This document shows positions 22,401 to 35,349 of a stretch of DNA of 64,000 nucleotides, one piece after another. This stretch comes from Microbotryum silenes-acaulis (taxonomy: Eukaryota > Basidiomycota > Microbotryomycetes > Microbotryales > Microbotryaceae). Below the pieces are notes generated by a model that was given only the letters and a program-made list of their open reading frames with translations, was not told the DNA's origin and did not search any database. Within the stretch, counting starts at the first letter, position 1; each line of letters starts with the position of its first letter. The position numbers were made by a program, and so were the translations under genes. The stretch lies in the NCBI GenBank assembly GCA_003665825.1, contig QPFY01000002.1, positions 1,240,001 through 1,304,000 on the forward strand, read 5' to 3'.

Positions 22401-24294
22401 ACGGTCTCTTTCTCCTCGGCGATCAGCTCGGCGGGAGGAGGAGCATCGACCAGGCGAACAGCGCGGGCTGGCGTCAATGTCGACACCGACGCTTGCTTGG
22501 CGTGAGCTGGGACGGCGATAGTCGCAGGCTCAGTCGCATCGAAAATACCGTATTCGTCCTTAAGCTCGATGGACGAGGCAAGGCCGAGATCCACCGGGGA
22601 TTCCTCGACGTTCATCTTCGGGAACGGAATGGGATCTGCCAAGGCTGGTAGGTCCTTTTCGGGCTCGGACTTCTTGGCATCATTGCCGTAAGCGGAAGCA
22701 GGCGACGTCGGCATCGAAAAGTTGAACATCGTGTGGTCCGTCCTGGACAGCGAGCTCGTGAAATATGGCGTCGAGCTGGCCGCGGTCGAGGCGTCATTGC
22801 TCGAGCGAGTGTAGGTCGACGAGTGATCACTGGGGAGCTCATCGCCGTCAAAGCTGTTGTCGCCCGAATTCGTTTCGAACGAGGCCTTGGACAGGGGAAG
22901 GGAGGTCGTTAGGGGTGGGTGAGGGGGTCCGTTCGAAACGGCGTCGCGTGAATCGTACAATCCGAGACCTCTGACCTCCTTCCCATTTTCCGTCGTTTCG
23001 ACAACGGGCAGTTTGCTGAAACGGTCCATCGCCAAGTCGGCCTTGGTCGCTTGGGCAGCGAGCTCATCCTCCTCGACAATAGGCGGCGTATCTGCCGCGG
23101 AGAGCGCCTCGATGGGTGGGATGGGGAACGACAAGAGGTTACTCGAGCGCCTGGTCGCGTCCGATACGGCCGAAGTGACCCGCCTGTGCAATTCTTCGTC
23201 GCTCGAAGAGGCTTCGTTGTCCGCGTAGGACGCCAGGTCCCGGAACGAGGGGTAGTCGGAGATGTCAAACTCGTCCGAATCGTTCGACTTGGACGAGTTG
23301 ATGCTTGAGACGGACGCGCTCTTGACGAGAGAAGCAACAGATGCGAGCATTTCGGATTGAGCGGGCTGCTGTGAGTTCGGCGCTCGCAGAATCAGCATGG
23401 GTCCGCATCAGGCAGAATGGGCGAGCTGAGCGAACTCACTACTACCGCCGCTTCGTTGTTAGGCTTGGTCGCCATCAACTCAGCAAAGTCGTACGTCTTC
23501 CAATCGAGTCCATCCGGGCCGAGCGAGACGCGGTTGAGCGGAAACTCGTTTAACGACGACGGCTGCAAATTCCGCATGTCGAGTGTCGCACTGCCCTGCT
23601 CCTGTGCGCTGTCAGCGTCGTGTCCGCTTTCGTCGCTGAGCGTTTCCTGGGCGTCCTGCTCGTGTCGAGCCAACTCTTCATCCAGATTCGACGGGGTCGC
23701 GAGCACGAACGAAGCGCGAGTTGGGAACCCAATGCACTCAAGCGAGGCGAGCTGGTAGTCGAGCATGGCGAGACTATTGCGCAGGTCGTTGTCTAGCAAA
23801 TGGGACGCCGCAGACAATGTTGGTTTCGCGGTCGTTTCTACGTCATCGGTCTCGTTATCGCTATCCGAAGCATCGTCGGACGAATGAGCTTCGTCTGCAA
23901 AGACGGCGTGAGGCTTGCTCGAAGACGAGGACGAGGATGGGGACGAGAAGGCGTAGGCGCCCGGCGAGGGGTTGGAATCGATCGAGACCCGGGGCACCAT
24001 CGCCTGAGACGTCGCCAAATTCGACACGGCAAACAATTCAGTCGGCGAAGGGACCGAAGACTCGTCCTGATACAAGCTGTCGTGCGATGTCGGCGACGTC
24101 GGCGAAGACCCTTTGCTATTGCTGTTGATCTGCTCGCGCAGCTGCGCCCTCGATCGCTTCGAGAAAAGCAGACTCAGCTTGCTCTTGTTCTTGCGCAGGG
24201 TCGTACCGGACGGAGGCAAGCCGGCTCTTTTGGCCGAGTCGTCATCGGTAAGTTGATCGACGGACGAGATACCACCCGTCTTGTCAATCCGCAT
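19422..24294 (-). CDS. large RA and PH domain adaptor protein
   Basis: Four exons (24294-23440, 23368-20306, 20191-19847, 19772-19422), all phase 0, give 1537 aa. About 1200 residues of Ser/Pro/Glu-rich, probably disordered sequence precede a Ras-association domain at roughly 1220-1310 (KEHRIYIRDDLQMHIIVQCG, WEVCKQLGLERPVREYELV). A PH domain follows directly at about 1310-1420 (LTNRKWTKRYIEVRDG, CHFVSVKTNDELAMWMKTI), then a Pro/Ser tail ending LDVDER. RA-PH tandems occur in the MRL (lamellipodin/RIAM) and Grb7/10/14 families, which link small GTPases and phosphoinositides to actin or signalling. The start is the first in-frame ATG after what looks like an intron in the 5' leader (24387 to about 24326). 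Confidence 0.85.
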
Positions 24295-25708
24295 GCTGCG
24301 GTAGGCGTGGATAGCATCGTCAGTCTGCGTTGCGATCTCCGGCGCGCGAAGACAAACAAGCCGCTGCAGCGGGGCTCCCGAACTCACGTGCTTGTCTCGG
24401 GCTTGGTGCGCGCGAAAGGAGGCGAAGGAGGATAAGAGGACAGCGAGAGGAGCTAGGTTACAAAGGAGTGTGGTAGTGTCAAACGAGTGTGGTGTAGTTG
24501 ATCGAATCGAGGTGAGGATAGATGCAGTCCTAGAAGAGTACGGAACCCAACCTTATATCGTAGATCCGCCGTCGATGTCTGTAGCCTGCTCTGGCTAGAG
24601 AATGATGGTCGTTTGTTTACTCGCATTTTGGGCGGGCGGGCTGCGCGCCGGGACGCGTCGCGCGACAGAGACTGCGTCAGCACGAGGCTCCTCGAGCATG
24701 CATCGAGCTCGCGTCGAATTGGAACCCGGACTTTCCGTAGGCGACAGGTAAGGTTTACCGGTATGGCTATATCTACATACCTAGAGACCTTGGTACCTGC
24801 CAAGACGAACTCACATCACAAGCAAGATCTCCACACACTTGGTAGGTATCTACACACTGGTACCAGCGCTCTGCAAATCAGTAGACGAAGTTGACCTTGA
24901 CGAGGACGCCCTGTTGAATCAGAATAATGGTCGAAACGCTCTACAAAAATCCTTCACATACCATCTCAGTTAAAACAGACGGTGACACTATGTTGTACTT
25001 AGCGTTGACTATCTATGTGCACACTCGCAGGCTTCAATTCACGGAGAAGTTTTTTTCGGCATCGTTCTGGTGCTCAAGCTCAAGCTCAAGATCAAACACA
25101 AGATAGGACTCAGGTCCTAGCGAGCCGCACCTAAAAATATCTAGAACTGAGAAAACGGCGTTCTGGGGAACAAAGCATTCGCATGAGTCAGTGACACGTC
25201 AGATATTTCGGTTTGACTGGCCTGAGCGAGCGTGAGGCCAAGCCCGCATTGAAGCCCCTGTCAGATTGATCGGTGATCGGACGCAGACTTCACACTGCAG
25301 TTGGAGCTTCCCCACCAAGCAAGGTGCGGAGAAGCTTATTCGGGTCTCTTGTTTCGTGCCCATATCGTCTGACTCTACCCGACTTCCCATCAGTGTAGAA
25401 CTTCCATCACCCCTGCTCTTCACCTCAGCTCTTGAACTTGAAGTAGACTGGCGACTGGCTGAGCGACTCGATTGGGCGTCGGGGCGACTCGTCAGCGCGT
25501 CAGCAGTCGGCAGCAGTCGGCAAGCTCGAAAGGACTCCAAAAGGCTCAAAAGGGCTCAAAAGGCTGGGCACGGGACTAGGCGAGACATGGCCTGGCGCAT
25601 CTCGCTCTCCTTCCAACCCACCCCGTGTCCTCAGCTACAAACGTCACATCTGACTCCTTCGACTCTCTAGGTTCGAGTAGCGTACTCGACCCTGCGGTCG
25701 TAGGACAC
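24295..25708. other. 1.4 kb divergent region, RA-PH gene / BSD2-like gene
   Basis: Holds the 5' leader of the RA-PH gene, with a probable leader intron starting at 24387, and the promoter of the BSD2-like gene. Around 24770-24870 there are several dispersed GGTAC-containing segments. No coding gene, tRNA or other feature recognised. Confidence 0.45.
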
Positions 25709-27523
25709 ATGGCGTCGTACCTGAGACTGCCCTTTGGTTCCTCAGCCTCGGGCTCATCAGCCGCCGGCTCAGGTTCGGCGTCGTCAGCCCATCGAGCGCG
25801 GACGGTCGCCACTCCCGACTTTGGCGCCTTTGATCTTGAACATGACGACGAAGATGGCAGCGATGAAGACGGCGATGATAATCACGAAGGTGGACACATG
25901 CTCTCCACCTCACATCCGACGGCAACGCAGGCTGGATCGATTCGGCTCGGCGACGATACGACGGACCCGCTGACGCAACATCAGCGACAACACATCGGTG
26001 GAGACCGCTCTTCGACTGCCGCGACCGTGAACCACCATGCGACTTCGTCTTCACCCACAACAACCTCCACCATCACCCGCATCCCAGGGGCGTACGACTT
26101 TGAGCCGCAACCGCACCACGGCGGAGGAGGAGGGGGTGCTGCAGGTACCCCGCTTTCGTCGCCACCGAGACTGGGGCGCGTGGTCAGTCATTCCGGACCT
26201 GGGGGCATGGGCATGTCCGCCAACAACCCGTCTGGCAACGATGCGAACAATCGAGATACAAGATCGCTACGAGATCGCTTCATGCCGTCGGCGCTGTACG
26301 CTCGCATCAACCGCTCCGATATGGACGACTCGCCCGAGCAAGACGGTCTTCTCTTTGATCAGGACGAGGATGATTCCGAGCACCGCACCTCGACCACCTC
26401 ACCGACGGTATCGACCTATCCACCCTCTCGAGTACCCGGTGTCGGCTCCCTTCATGTCCCACTGCCGGCGAGAGCGCCTCAGTTCGGGGCACCGACCCCG
26501 TCGTCAGGGGCTGGCGGACGCATCTACGGAGGTGGTCAGGCGAATGATGGCGTGTTTGGCAATCTGAGCGCCAAGCCCGATGGGTACCCGCGGGGTAGTG
26601 ATTATGTCGGTGGCGACGAGTCTGGAGGTGACAAGGATGAGATCCTGCCGGTGAGTTAAAGTTCAAAGTCCAAGGATCGACAGGGTGTCGAGGCCCCGTG
26701 CTGAGCCCCTTGCTGCTTCGTGCTTCGGACAGTCCTACACGGCCGCTGCTCTCGATTCGACTCCGCCGTATTGGGAAACGACCGTCGTCACCCCAGGAGG
26801 TGTGCTTGGGCCGGACGACATTCATGTTGATGGACTGCCCGTCGGCAACCTCTTTGGGTTCATGTGGAATCTGCTCGTCTCGATGTCGTTCCAATTTGTC
26901 GGCTTCCTCCTGACCTACCTACTGCACACGACCCACGCCGCCAAACATGGCTCTCGTGCCGGTCTGGGTATCACGATGATGCAACTCGGCTTCTATCTCA
27001 AGCAACAGGCCGATCACCCGGAGCTTTTGATGATGCAGATCAACGGTTCGATGCCAAACCCGATGGACGTGCCGATGGACGATGGGGCGGGCACGAGATG
27101 GTCATGGTGGGGAGGTGTCTCGACCGACGCGATCGATGGTCTCAATGAAACGGTTGCTGCGACGGCGACGGCGACTTCGGCTGCGATCGGCTCGATCCCG
27201 ACGCAGATTGGCAATGGGATCAGTGGGGCGCTGAACGCGAGTGATCCAGACGGGTTTCCTTCTTTGACGGGCAACGTTAATGCCGAGGAGTTTGTGCGCA
27301 TGTCGACGAATGCGAATGAGTGGATGGCGTTCATTATGGTCACCATCGGCGTGAGTGCAGCAGCGTGCCCGAAATGTGTGAGATGTTCTTGACTGATGGA
27401 TTGTCTCTGCTCATCGTTTGCCAGGCCTTCTTGTTCGTCGGAGGATGTCTGAGCTACTGGCGAGCAGTGCGTTGGGCTCGAGCCATCTCACAGAATCGAG
27501 GCCCCGGGATGACCGAGGCCTGA
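25709..27523 (+). CDS. BSD2: Bsd2/Ndfip family membrane adaptor for Rsp5-type ubiquitin ligase
   Basis: Members sit in Golgi/endosomal membranes and recruit the HECT ligase Rsp5 to misfolded or metal-regulated membrane proteins. Three phase-0 exons (25709-26650, 26733-27350, 27425-27523) give 552 aa. About 310 disordered residues precede the family core: PPYWETTVVTP, VDGLPVGNLFGFMWNLLVS, FVGFLLTYLLHTTHAA and SRAGLGITMMQLGFYL, two close membrane segments. A third segment ends the protein (WMAFIMVTIGAFLFVGG). I see no PPxY, but exon 1/2 splicing creates LPSY, an LPxY-type WW-domain ligand next to the core. A roughly 130-residue loop separates membrane segments 2 and 3. The start is the first in-frame ATG. 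Confidence 0.88.
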
Positions 27524-27768
27524 GGGCTCAGGGATTGCGTCTGTCGTTTTCTGTGTTGTTAGTATTGTAGTGTGAAAATTCGCCCGTTCTCCTCTTCGCA
27601 TTTCCTTTCATTTTGGTTTCAATCCGCGCGATCCGTCTTGTAACGTAATACAGCGATGCGGTGCCCCGTTCATTTCCGCTCACCTGGGCCGGGGGTTCAA
27701 GAGGTCCGAGCACGGCTGTGATCGTCAACGGCGCGGGAAAGTGCGCTGCGAATCAGGCACTCGCGAAC

Positions 27769-28621
27769 ATGAACTCCTGCCGATCGGCTACCTTCTCCGC
27801 AAGCATGGCCTCGCTATTCTCCCAAGCTACGCGGCGGGCGATCCTGTCCCCCTCACTATTTTGCTCAATAGGCCCCTCATCGCTCGTCAGTTCGAGCAGT
27901 CGTGGCTTCTCATCGACGAGCGCGACGCCCAAGCCCATCGGGGAGAAGGGTCCCAAGGGTCATACACAACAAATGTCCGACCTGCTGAACGAGGTCGATT
28001 TTGACGGGTCGATCCAAGGTGTGTACAGTGTGATGGTTGGGTCCTGAGAGGCGTTTCGGATGGTGTGCAGTGACTGATCGTTCACATCCTCATCCCTATT
28101 TTCCAACACACCACTGCGCTACGCTCCCCCCCGACGACCTCGCGATCAGACCCTTCGAACCTGTTGAACCACCTGTCCAGCAAAGAACTCCACGTGATCT
28201 CCCCCTCGCGTCTGAGCCCACGCTACCTCCTGATCCCTTACCTCCCGCAACCGGACCGTTCGCTCGCGTACCCTCTCGGACCTCCCAAATCCGAAGCGCT
28301 TCGTCTGGACCCTTTCGTGCGCCTCAACATCGACCCTTTGGCCAGCCCGATGAACCCTTATTTGAGGAGCGAGTATTGTACGAGTATGGGCAAGATCAAA
28401 GGGAGGGGTAAGACCGGTTTGCAGAGGAAGTCTCAGAGGAGGATGGGCAAAGCGGTGAGGAGGGCAAGGGTCAGTTGGGATTCGTTTGGGACCGTTGCAT
28501 GTGATGGTGGTGTATGTGCTGATCTCGGGGTTCGTTTCTCGGTGCTCATCGACAGTCTATGGGTATCATCCCGACGTTCGGCATCAGTTTGCCCGCCGAT
28601 GGAAGCTATCGGGTTCAGTGA
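27769..28621 (+). CDS. RSM18: mitochondrial small ribosomal subunit protein bS18m
   Basis: Component of the mitochondrial 37S ribosomal subunit, bacterial S18 type. Three exons (27769-28018, 28150-28469, 28556-28621) with matching phases give 211 aa. The N-terminus is Ser/Arg-rich with few acids (MNSCRSATFSASMASLFSQA), as expected for matrix targeting. The S18 core is in exon 2: NPYLRSEYCTSMGKIKGRGK, TGLQRKSQRRMGKAVRRAR. It continues across intron 2 with SMGIIPTFGI. The donor of intron 1, GTGTGT, is weak but gives the right phase. It follows BSD2 on the same strand after about 245 bp. Confidence 0.88.
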
Positions 28622-29026
28622 GGGATGGATCGAGCAAAGAGGATGCAATACAGTTTCAGGTTATGTTCATGATCGTATCAATGCTAGGGAGATGCCCCAA
28701 CGACGGTGATCCAGAGGAAGATAAGCAACTTCGATCATGTCGGCAGGTGAAATTTGCCCTGCTTCAAAGCAAGGACGACGGACAAGGACGCTGGGCTAAA
28801 CTGTGAAAGAACGAAGGTCTGGCTTCAGAGAGTGTAGACAGTATCCACCGGGAATGGGACCTGGGAGGCGAAGACTTTATTTGTTGGAAGCAAGGTGTCC
28901 GGGGGTTAGCCAAGAACGCATGAGAAGGCTCGGTCCGAACTCGCGCGTGCCGCTGTGGCCGTCTTCTGTCTTGCTCCAGCCCCTTTCCTGCCCTCAACTG
29001 GTCAAAACTCAAAGCCCTCGCACACC
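28622..29026. other. intergenic, bS18m / FHIP-like gene
   Basis: About 400 bp holding the 3' end of the ribosomal protein gene and the promoter of the next plus-strand gene. No feature recognised. Confidence 0.45.
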
Positions 29027-32000
29027 ATGTCGGCCTGGTTGGCCCGACTGGCTGTGGGCTCACCGTCGAGCTCGTCCTCACGTCGAGTCAGTCAGTCCGG
29101 AGTCAGTCCAACGTCGACGTCAACATCGGCGCCGGCAGCTGGCTCGTCGTCGCCTTCGTCTGCTTCGTCGTCGCGTTTGGGCGGTGGGGTCGCTGCTGCT
29201 GGCACTGGCACTGGCAACAGCACCCGTGCGACCGAGGAACAAGCGTTGGCTTCGTTCGTTCGTACGTGGGAGTCGATCAAGGTCAGTGGTCCCCTACCCG
29301 GCTCATGCTGGTATAGTGGTGCGGACGTCATGGCCCGCGTGTCTTGCGCTCCTCTCCCCCATCTGACACGTGACCTGCCGCTGACGCTGACCCGACCTCT
29401 GGACCCATGCACAGGCCTCCCTCAGCCTACCGTCGGCCCAACGTGCGTCCACGCTCTTCAATGACCTCACCTACGCCCTTGACCACCTCCTCCAGCTCCT
29501 CAAATCCGAACAAACCCTCCTCCGGTCGTCAACGCGCAAGGGCGATTCCCCAGCGCTGGGCCCATGCCTCGAACACCTGTTGAAGCATGCAATCCTCGCT
29601 TCCCTCGTCAAGCTCGTCCTGGATGGGCAACAGCCTCGTGGGGTTAGGACTCGATTCATTGAATGGATCAACAGGGTAATCCATCAGCTGGATGAAGGGT
29701 TCCTCATCCATGGCGCAGTCAACAAGCCGCTGTGAGTCGGCACTCGGCTATCGGCGGCCCCTCATTCCCAGCCCGGGAAGGAAACCTCCTCGCTGACACG
29801 GCAAGGCCCCTGCAGACTCAAGCTTCTACGGACTTGCGTCGACTCGGATGGAGGACTGTATCGCGATGAAGAGCTCGCGGTCGTGCAAGTCATGGCTAGC
29901 ATTTGCGAGAGGATACGGGCGGTAGGTCATTCGCTCCGGTTTCAGCGCCCCCGCTGGCCACGCTGACGAGTCGGAGCGGTTTGCTACAGTATCCACAACT
30001 GCTGGCCATCTTTCTTCGTGAAAAGGTACCGTCCAACATCTGCCGAGGCTCGGCATCCCACCAATATCCCCGCTCGCTCGCCTCCATCACCGTCACCGCC
30101 GAAGATTCTTCCTCCCCTCGGCCCGTTTCGCCAACCCCCTCCACCTCAACCCTCGGTTCCGTCACCTCGCCATCTCTGTCCCAAGTCTCGTCCTCGGGAC
30201 TGCGTACAACAAGAGAACACGACTTCCTCCTCTTTGCCTACCTGCTTCGATTTGGGCATCGTGAAGGCCAACTCGGCGATCAAGCTCGGCTCGGTTTGCT
30301 CCACCTGGTCGAAGTGGCGATCGAACCGCTCTCAACCATGCATGGCGACTCGGGAATTCGTCGCTCCGATACTATGGGGACGCCGACCCCCGAGATGTAC
30401 GCCTCATCGTCTTCGAAGCAACCCTTGTCGACGCCGATTTCGACGTCAGCTATCGAGGCTCGGCTCGCTTTTGCCGAATTTTTGCTCGATTCTGACTTCG
30501 CTGATGTTCTGGGTGCCGGCTTGGGAGCGCTGTACGGTCTTCTTCCGAGCAAGCTTATTGTTCGTTCAAGGGAAACGACCGGACCAAGCACTGCCTCAGT
30601 CGAAGCTATGAGTTCGGGCGGCGTGGGTGGTGGTGGTGGCGTTCTTGGAGGTATGGGTTCATTGATTGAGGATGAAGACGAAGAAGCCTTGCAGCGACGG
30701 AGAGAAGAAGAGGACGCGAGATTACTGAGTCTCGGTTTCGGTTTGACGGGGACGGACGACTTTCGACAAAACTTTGATGGGTTCCTCAAACCTTTCGAGT
30801 TCATCCAAGAAGTCGTGCAAAAAGTCGATGCTGCGATACAGGCGACCAAAGTCACTCACCTCCATGACGAAGAGCTTGATGATCCGATGGCGAGGCAACA
30901 CCGACTCGTCATCTCGGCGCTTCCTTCGACGATCTTGTCTTCGCTTAGGACGTCGTTCCTCCAGAGCGTGCTGTACCCTTCGATTCTCGAATGCGACGAG
31001 ACGGATGGTTCGGCGGTGGCCGTCATGAGTTACCTCGACGCACTGCTGGACGTGATCGACGAAGGTACATCATTGGAAGCATGTTTGCTCGGCTTCCTTA
31101 TGGGAGAAGAGGACGACGTTGACACCAAAGTCCGTCAAGAGCGTCGACGAGGGCTCGAGATTGATTCTCCCCTTCTTCAGGGGTCACCAATGCCGCATAC
31201 CCCGGCCGACGCGTCGTCCAACTTTCTTTCGCCGAATCGAATCTCTACCAGAATGTCCTGGCAGAGGGTCAAGAGGCGCAAGTCGAACGCTTTGATTCTG
31301 CTCGAGAAGAGTACGGAGAAGGGTTCGGCGGCACACGCTTCCTACTTTACTTCGTACGGCCGCTTCACGCTCAAGGACATGTTGGTCGCCAATTTGCATT
31401 CGACGAGTCAACCGACTTCGACTGCGGCGTTGAAGTTGTTGCAAACGATGTTGAAACGACATGATCGGTGGAGTATTGGTTTGTTGGATGTCGTGCTAGA
31501 TGATGCGGCGACGAGCTTCCCGGTCGTTGTGCGACGGGAGGCTCAAGAAGAGGTTGACGTCGAGGACGACGAGTTGGACGTCGAGGAGTTCGTGTATCCT
31601 ACGATGGATGAGTCTTCATTGACGTTTGGCGCACCACGAACACCCGGTCGACCGATGGCTCGGATGCTACTTGGGCCGCCCCTTCCTCCGACGCCTTCGA
31701 TCCAATCGCACACCGACATCGTCGATACGCTTCTCGGTCTCGTAGGCTCGATTGATCCTGCCTATCGCAGTGCACGTGCCGTCGGAGGAGGGTCAGAGAT
31801 GATTAGCGCGGGCTATGCGAACTATCTCCGAGATGCGGAAGCAGCCCTTGCAGGCGACTTGGCTTTCAAGCGAGGCTTATCAGCCCGTAACGAGGCGGAG
31901 CACGCACCGCCCGTGAAGACCTCGCCGATACGAACCCGTCTAACGGGCCTGTTCGGAACCGTACACTCAGGAGCCTCGTCCCTTACCCCACGGGACTTTG

Positions 32001-33283
32001 CTCGAACATCAACAATGTACCGCCATCGCATCGACCCGGATTCGTCGGCCGTCGTCGCGCTCGTCCTCGATTCGCTCACCCACTTTTTCTCCCATTCACC
32101 GGATTTGAACCTCGCTTTGACGGGGGTCATCAGCTCGCTGGCGATTTGTCCATATCGGTCGCTTGATCGATGGCTTTTACCTCCGATCCCGAGCGTCAAT
32201 ACCGATTCGAATCTTACGGGATTTGCGAGGAGAGGAGGGCCGACATCCTCGGGAGAGGATACCTTCAGCGACGATGGGGACGATCGAAGTGTGGACTTTG
32301 AGATGGGTTCCCCTTCTCGTTCGCGGATTTCAGACCCATCGCATTCGATCGAAGCGGATCTCAACCCCTTCATCGCCACCATGACCGCCAACCTCTCTTC
32401 GATCCGAAGTCACCTCAACGAATCCGATAGCGTACTCGCTATCGTCGATGCCCTAGTCCGTTCAGTCCGACACTATCGAGCGACAATTCCCAATTTTGAT
32501 GCGTGTCTCGCCGAACGAAGGAACGTCTTGTTCTTTGTGGATAATCTGGCGGATGCTTTGGCGTTGGAGGATCCGGAAGAGGAAGGGGTCAAGGTGCAGA
32601 AACCTCTCGTCTCAGTTCCTACACCGATCGTGGTCAAGCCCACGATGGGGAGGACCAGTTCATTCATGGAAGCCTTGGGGTTCTCAACACCTTCCAAACC
32701 CAAATCAACTCGATCTGAACAACTTCGAGCTCAAGAAACCCTATCCACGCCCCCTACGCAGCGAGAGGAGTTGAGTTCGACACCCTCGCGTAACGGTAGT
32801 ACGACGACGACGACGACGGGGCAGGAGACGGCTTCAAGTCCTTTTGTTGCTCATTATCGACAAACGGGATCGATTACCGTCGAGCCTATCATCGTTTCGA
32901 CACCGAGGACCAAAAGGGTAACTTCGACCTCACCCATCTTGACGAGGAGTTCGACGAGGTTCGCTTCTTCAACTGACGAAGACGAGGATGAATCTGGCCT
33001 AGAAGGGGACGACGACCCTTCCTCTATCGACGTCTCACCGACCAAACGCATTTCCCCTCTCCCTCGATCCCCTTCCACATGTACGGGCAAGTACGACGAC
33101 ACCACCTCCAGTACATTCTCCACCACCACCACCGCAGCACCAGCACCCCGACCCGTCCTGAATGTCTCCCTTTCGACAATCTTGGACAACGTCATCGTGT
33201 TGGAGGAGTTCATCAAGGAGTTGGCCGGAGTGGTGGGTGTGAGGAGGAGTATGGGCGTCGATGGCGCGACGTTCTTGACTTAG
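29027..33283 (+). CDS. FHF complex subunit, HOOK-interacting protein (FHIP) homologue
   Basis: In animals and Aspergillus, FHIP joins FTS and Hook to link early endosomes to dynein. Four exons (29027-29281, 29415-29731, 29816-29921, 29990-33283) give 1323 aa. After a Ser-rich start come FNDLTYALDHLLQLL, LEHLLKHAILASLVKLV and the hallmark HDFLLFAYLLRFGHREGQLG followed by DQARLGLLHLVEVA. Later parts have long Ser/Thr/Pro insertions, then a final helix, LDNVIVLEEFIKELAGVVGV, close to the C-terminus. Length and helical N-terminal half fit the family (also called FAM160/UPF0518). No Hook or FTS gene is in this window. The 3.3 kb last exon is open throughout. Confidence 0.85.
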
Positions 33284-33580
33284 ACTTGATCGTTGAGCTT
33301 TCTTCCTTTGTTGCAGATGGGGTTTGTAGTTTTCCTCCCTTGCAACCTTCGCATTCAGGTTTTTGATCGCCCAAGTGTCATTAGAGTATCCGGAAAGGTG
33401 TACATATCACAGAAATATTTGGGGAGCAAAGTAGATGCAAGAGGGCGGGAAAGGGGGACGAACAGGGGGGATACTGCGAGTTGCTAGGTGATTGAGAACA
33501 GAGTGATCTAAAAAAGGGGCCAACTGGTGAGAAAAGACGACTATTACCGCGTGGAAGGATCCTCTTGGTGAAATCCTTCC

Positions 33581-35349
33581 TTACTGCGCCTTCCCACCTC
33601 CGGCCTTCTTCGCTGCCTTCTCGGCCTTCTGATTCGACCTAAAAGCATGGTACTTCTTATCCGTTCCAAAGAGCGCATCCAGCCACCTGAACGAGGTCGA
33701 ATAACAATCCGCGAACGATTGATGATGATAATCATGGTGATCGGCGCCGGCCCAGAAGGGGAGGATCTTGTTGAGCGACCAAGGAAAGTCGTATCCGGAG
33801 TGCGCGTCGATGGCTTGGAATAGACGGAGCATGATCCAGATGTACATGGTGATGAGATGCATGTTGCCGCCGGACAGCCAGCACCAGAGAAGAGGGGAAC
33901 CGACGGTACCGAGACCCAAGACCATGACCTGTGATTGGGAAATTGACTCAGTTGATCTGTTCATTTATTCGCGATTTTTAATCTCGGACCCACCTCGATA
34001 GGGTGTGCGTATTCAGCGGCGAGACCGAACGGGGCCGAGAACTCGTGGTGAATCTGCATGGAATGGAAACCCTGGTCTATCAGCTGGAGTTCCTTATGGT
34101 AGAGACCACCTCGTGCCATGCGCACCTTGTGGATGTGCTTGTAGAGTCGCTTGTGGTGCAGGATACGGTGAGCAAAGTAGTGCCATGCGTCCTCCATGAC
34201 GAAGAAGAGGGCGAGCTGCAGCGGGATCCATACAAAAGGGTTAGCTACGGCAGGTAAGGAACCAACGCCAAGAAGGACTTGCTTGGTAGAGGATTGTGCC
34301 AATCTTGGGGAAGGGGAGTTCATGTGCCTTCATTCCGACGCTGGCGGCCATGGCTGCAGGTCCGAACAAGAGTATCAGCCAGGTGATTTGGTCAAATGAG
34401 TATTCGACGTCCGAGCTCACGATGGAAGAGGTAGATCTGTGCAAAGCAGAGCAAAATCAGTTTCCTGCGACGGTGGGGTAGAACGCGTGACGAGCCGAAT
34501 GTGGCGAACGCACCTGAGGCAATTCGACGGAGAAATGTGTCTTAAGGACCATCTTTGTGCATTCCCATTGTTGCCTGGCCGTCGGCATCTTGGTCTTCGA
34601 GGGACGAAAATGCGTCGATGCAGGCGACAGTGAGCACTTGGCCGTGGACGCGATCCGCGGGCGACGAGAGTATAGGGGGTGTGCACTAACCTCTTGGAGT
34701 TTGTATTGGTCAAAGTACCGGATTTGACCGATGATGACCCATGGGATGCATCGACCAAAGTAGACGACCTGCGTAGAGTACAACGTAGGGGAAGATCGCG
34801 TCCGGCGAGAGGAATGGTTGGGTCAGCGCGATGCCGAGCTGTGTGGGTTGGTTTAGTGGCAAAACACGGCCCAAACGAGGTCCGAGCGCGCGCTAGTTCG
34901 GCTGCGATGCAGGAGTACGCCGAGACTTACCTCGTGCATCAGGAAGGCCATGATACCTGTAGTCGAAGTGAGACAACGGTTCGGAGAGATAATGATCAGT
35001 ATTGTGTACCCCCGGAGACAGACAGACTAGCAGCTCGCATCGCGGTCGCAGCGGCTCGTCGGGTGTCGCGCATTCCCCGGAATTCGCCACGAAACATCGC
35101 CTACTGTCGGCGTTAGTGCGAGCTCAAGACAGAACGCCCCGACTGACCCGTAGCAATGATAGGATTCCCCCAGTAGAGGTACCAATCCATCCACAGCTTC
35201 TCGAAAATGTTCAAGCTCGCGACATCGACGCCGGGATAGAGATCGTACGACACGGGCTTCGTCGCCGTGACCGCGAGATTAAACAGGGTGTGGCCGGCCT
35301 GCATCGAGTTGTTGTACAACTGCGTGTAGACAGATGTGACGACCGACAT
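33581..35349 (-). CDS. ERG25: C-4 methylsterol oxidase
   Basis: ER diiron oxygenase that oxidises the C-4 methyl groups of sterols in ergosterol synthesis. Nine exons: 35349-35148, 34956-34931 (26 nt), 34768-34691, 34594-34514, 34436-34421 (16 nt), 34353-34283, 34215-34126, 34053-33994, 33928-33581. They encode 323 aa with consistent phases throughout. Conserved parts include [32 protein letters not shown] and [20 protein letters not shown]. The three histidine boxes are HRILHH, HKIHHE and [24 protein letters not shown] is also present. The 16-nt exon supplies IYLFH within VELPQ-IYLFHP-MAASVG. Intron 6 (34282-34216) starts GCAAGT, a GC-AG intron with a GCTAAC branch-like site. Lysine-rich C-terminus ([15 protein letters not shown]). 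The whole model follows the yeast Erg25 order. Confidence 0.95.

Noticed and set aside
34783..34870. Possible ERG25 exon reading [16 protein letters not shown] between exons 2 and 3
   Set aside because: Yeast Erg25 has no residues here. The frame cannot join to [10 protein letters not shown] without a stop, and phases work only if this is intron.
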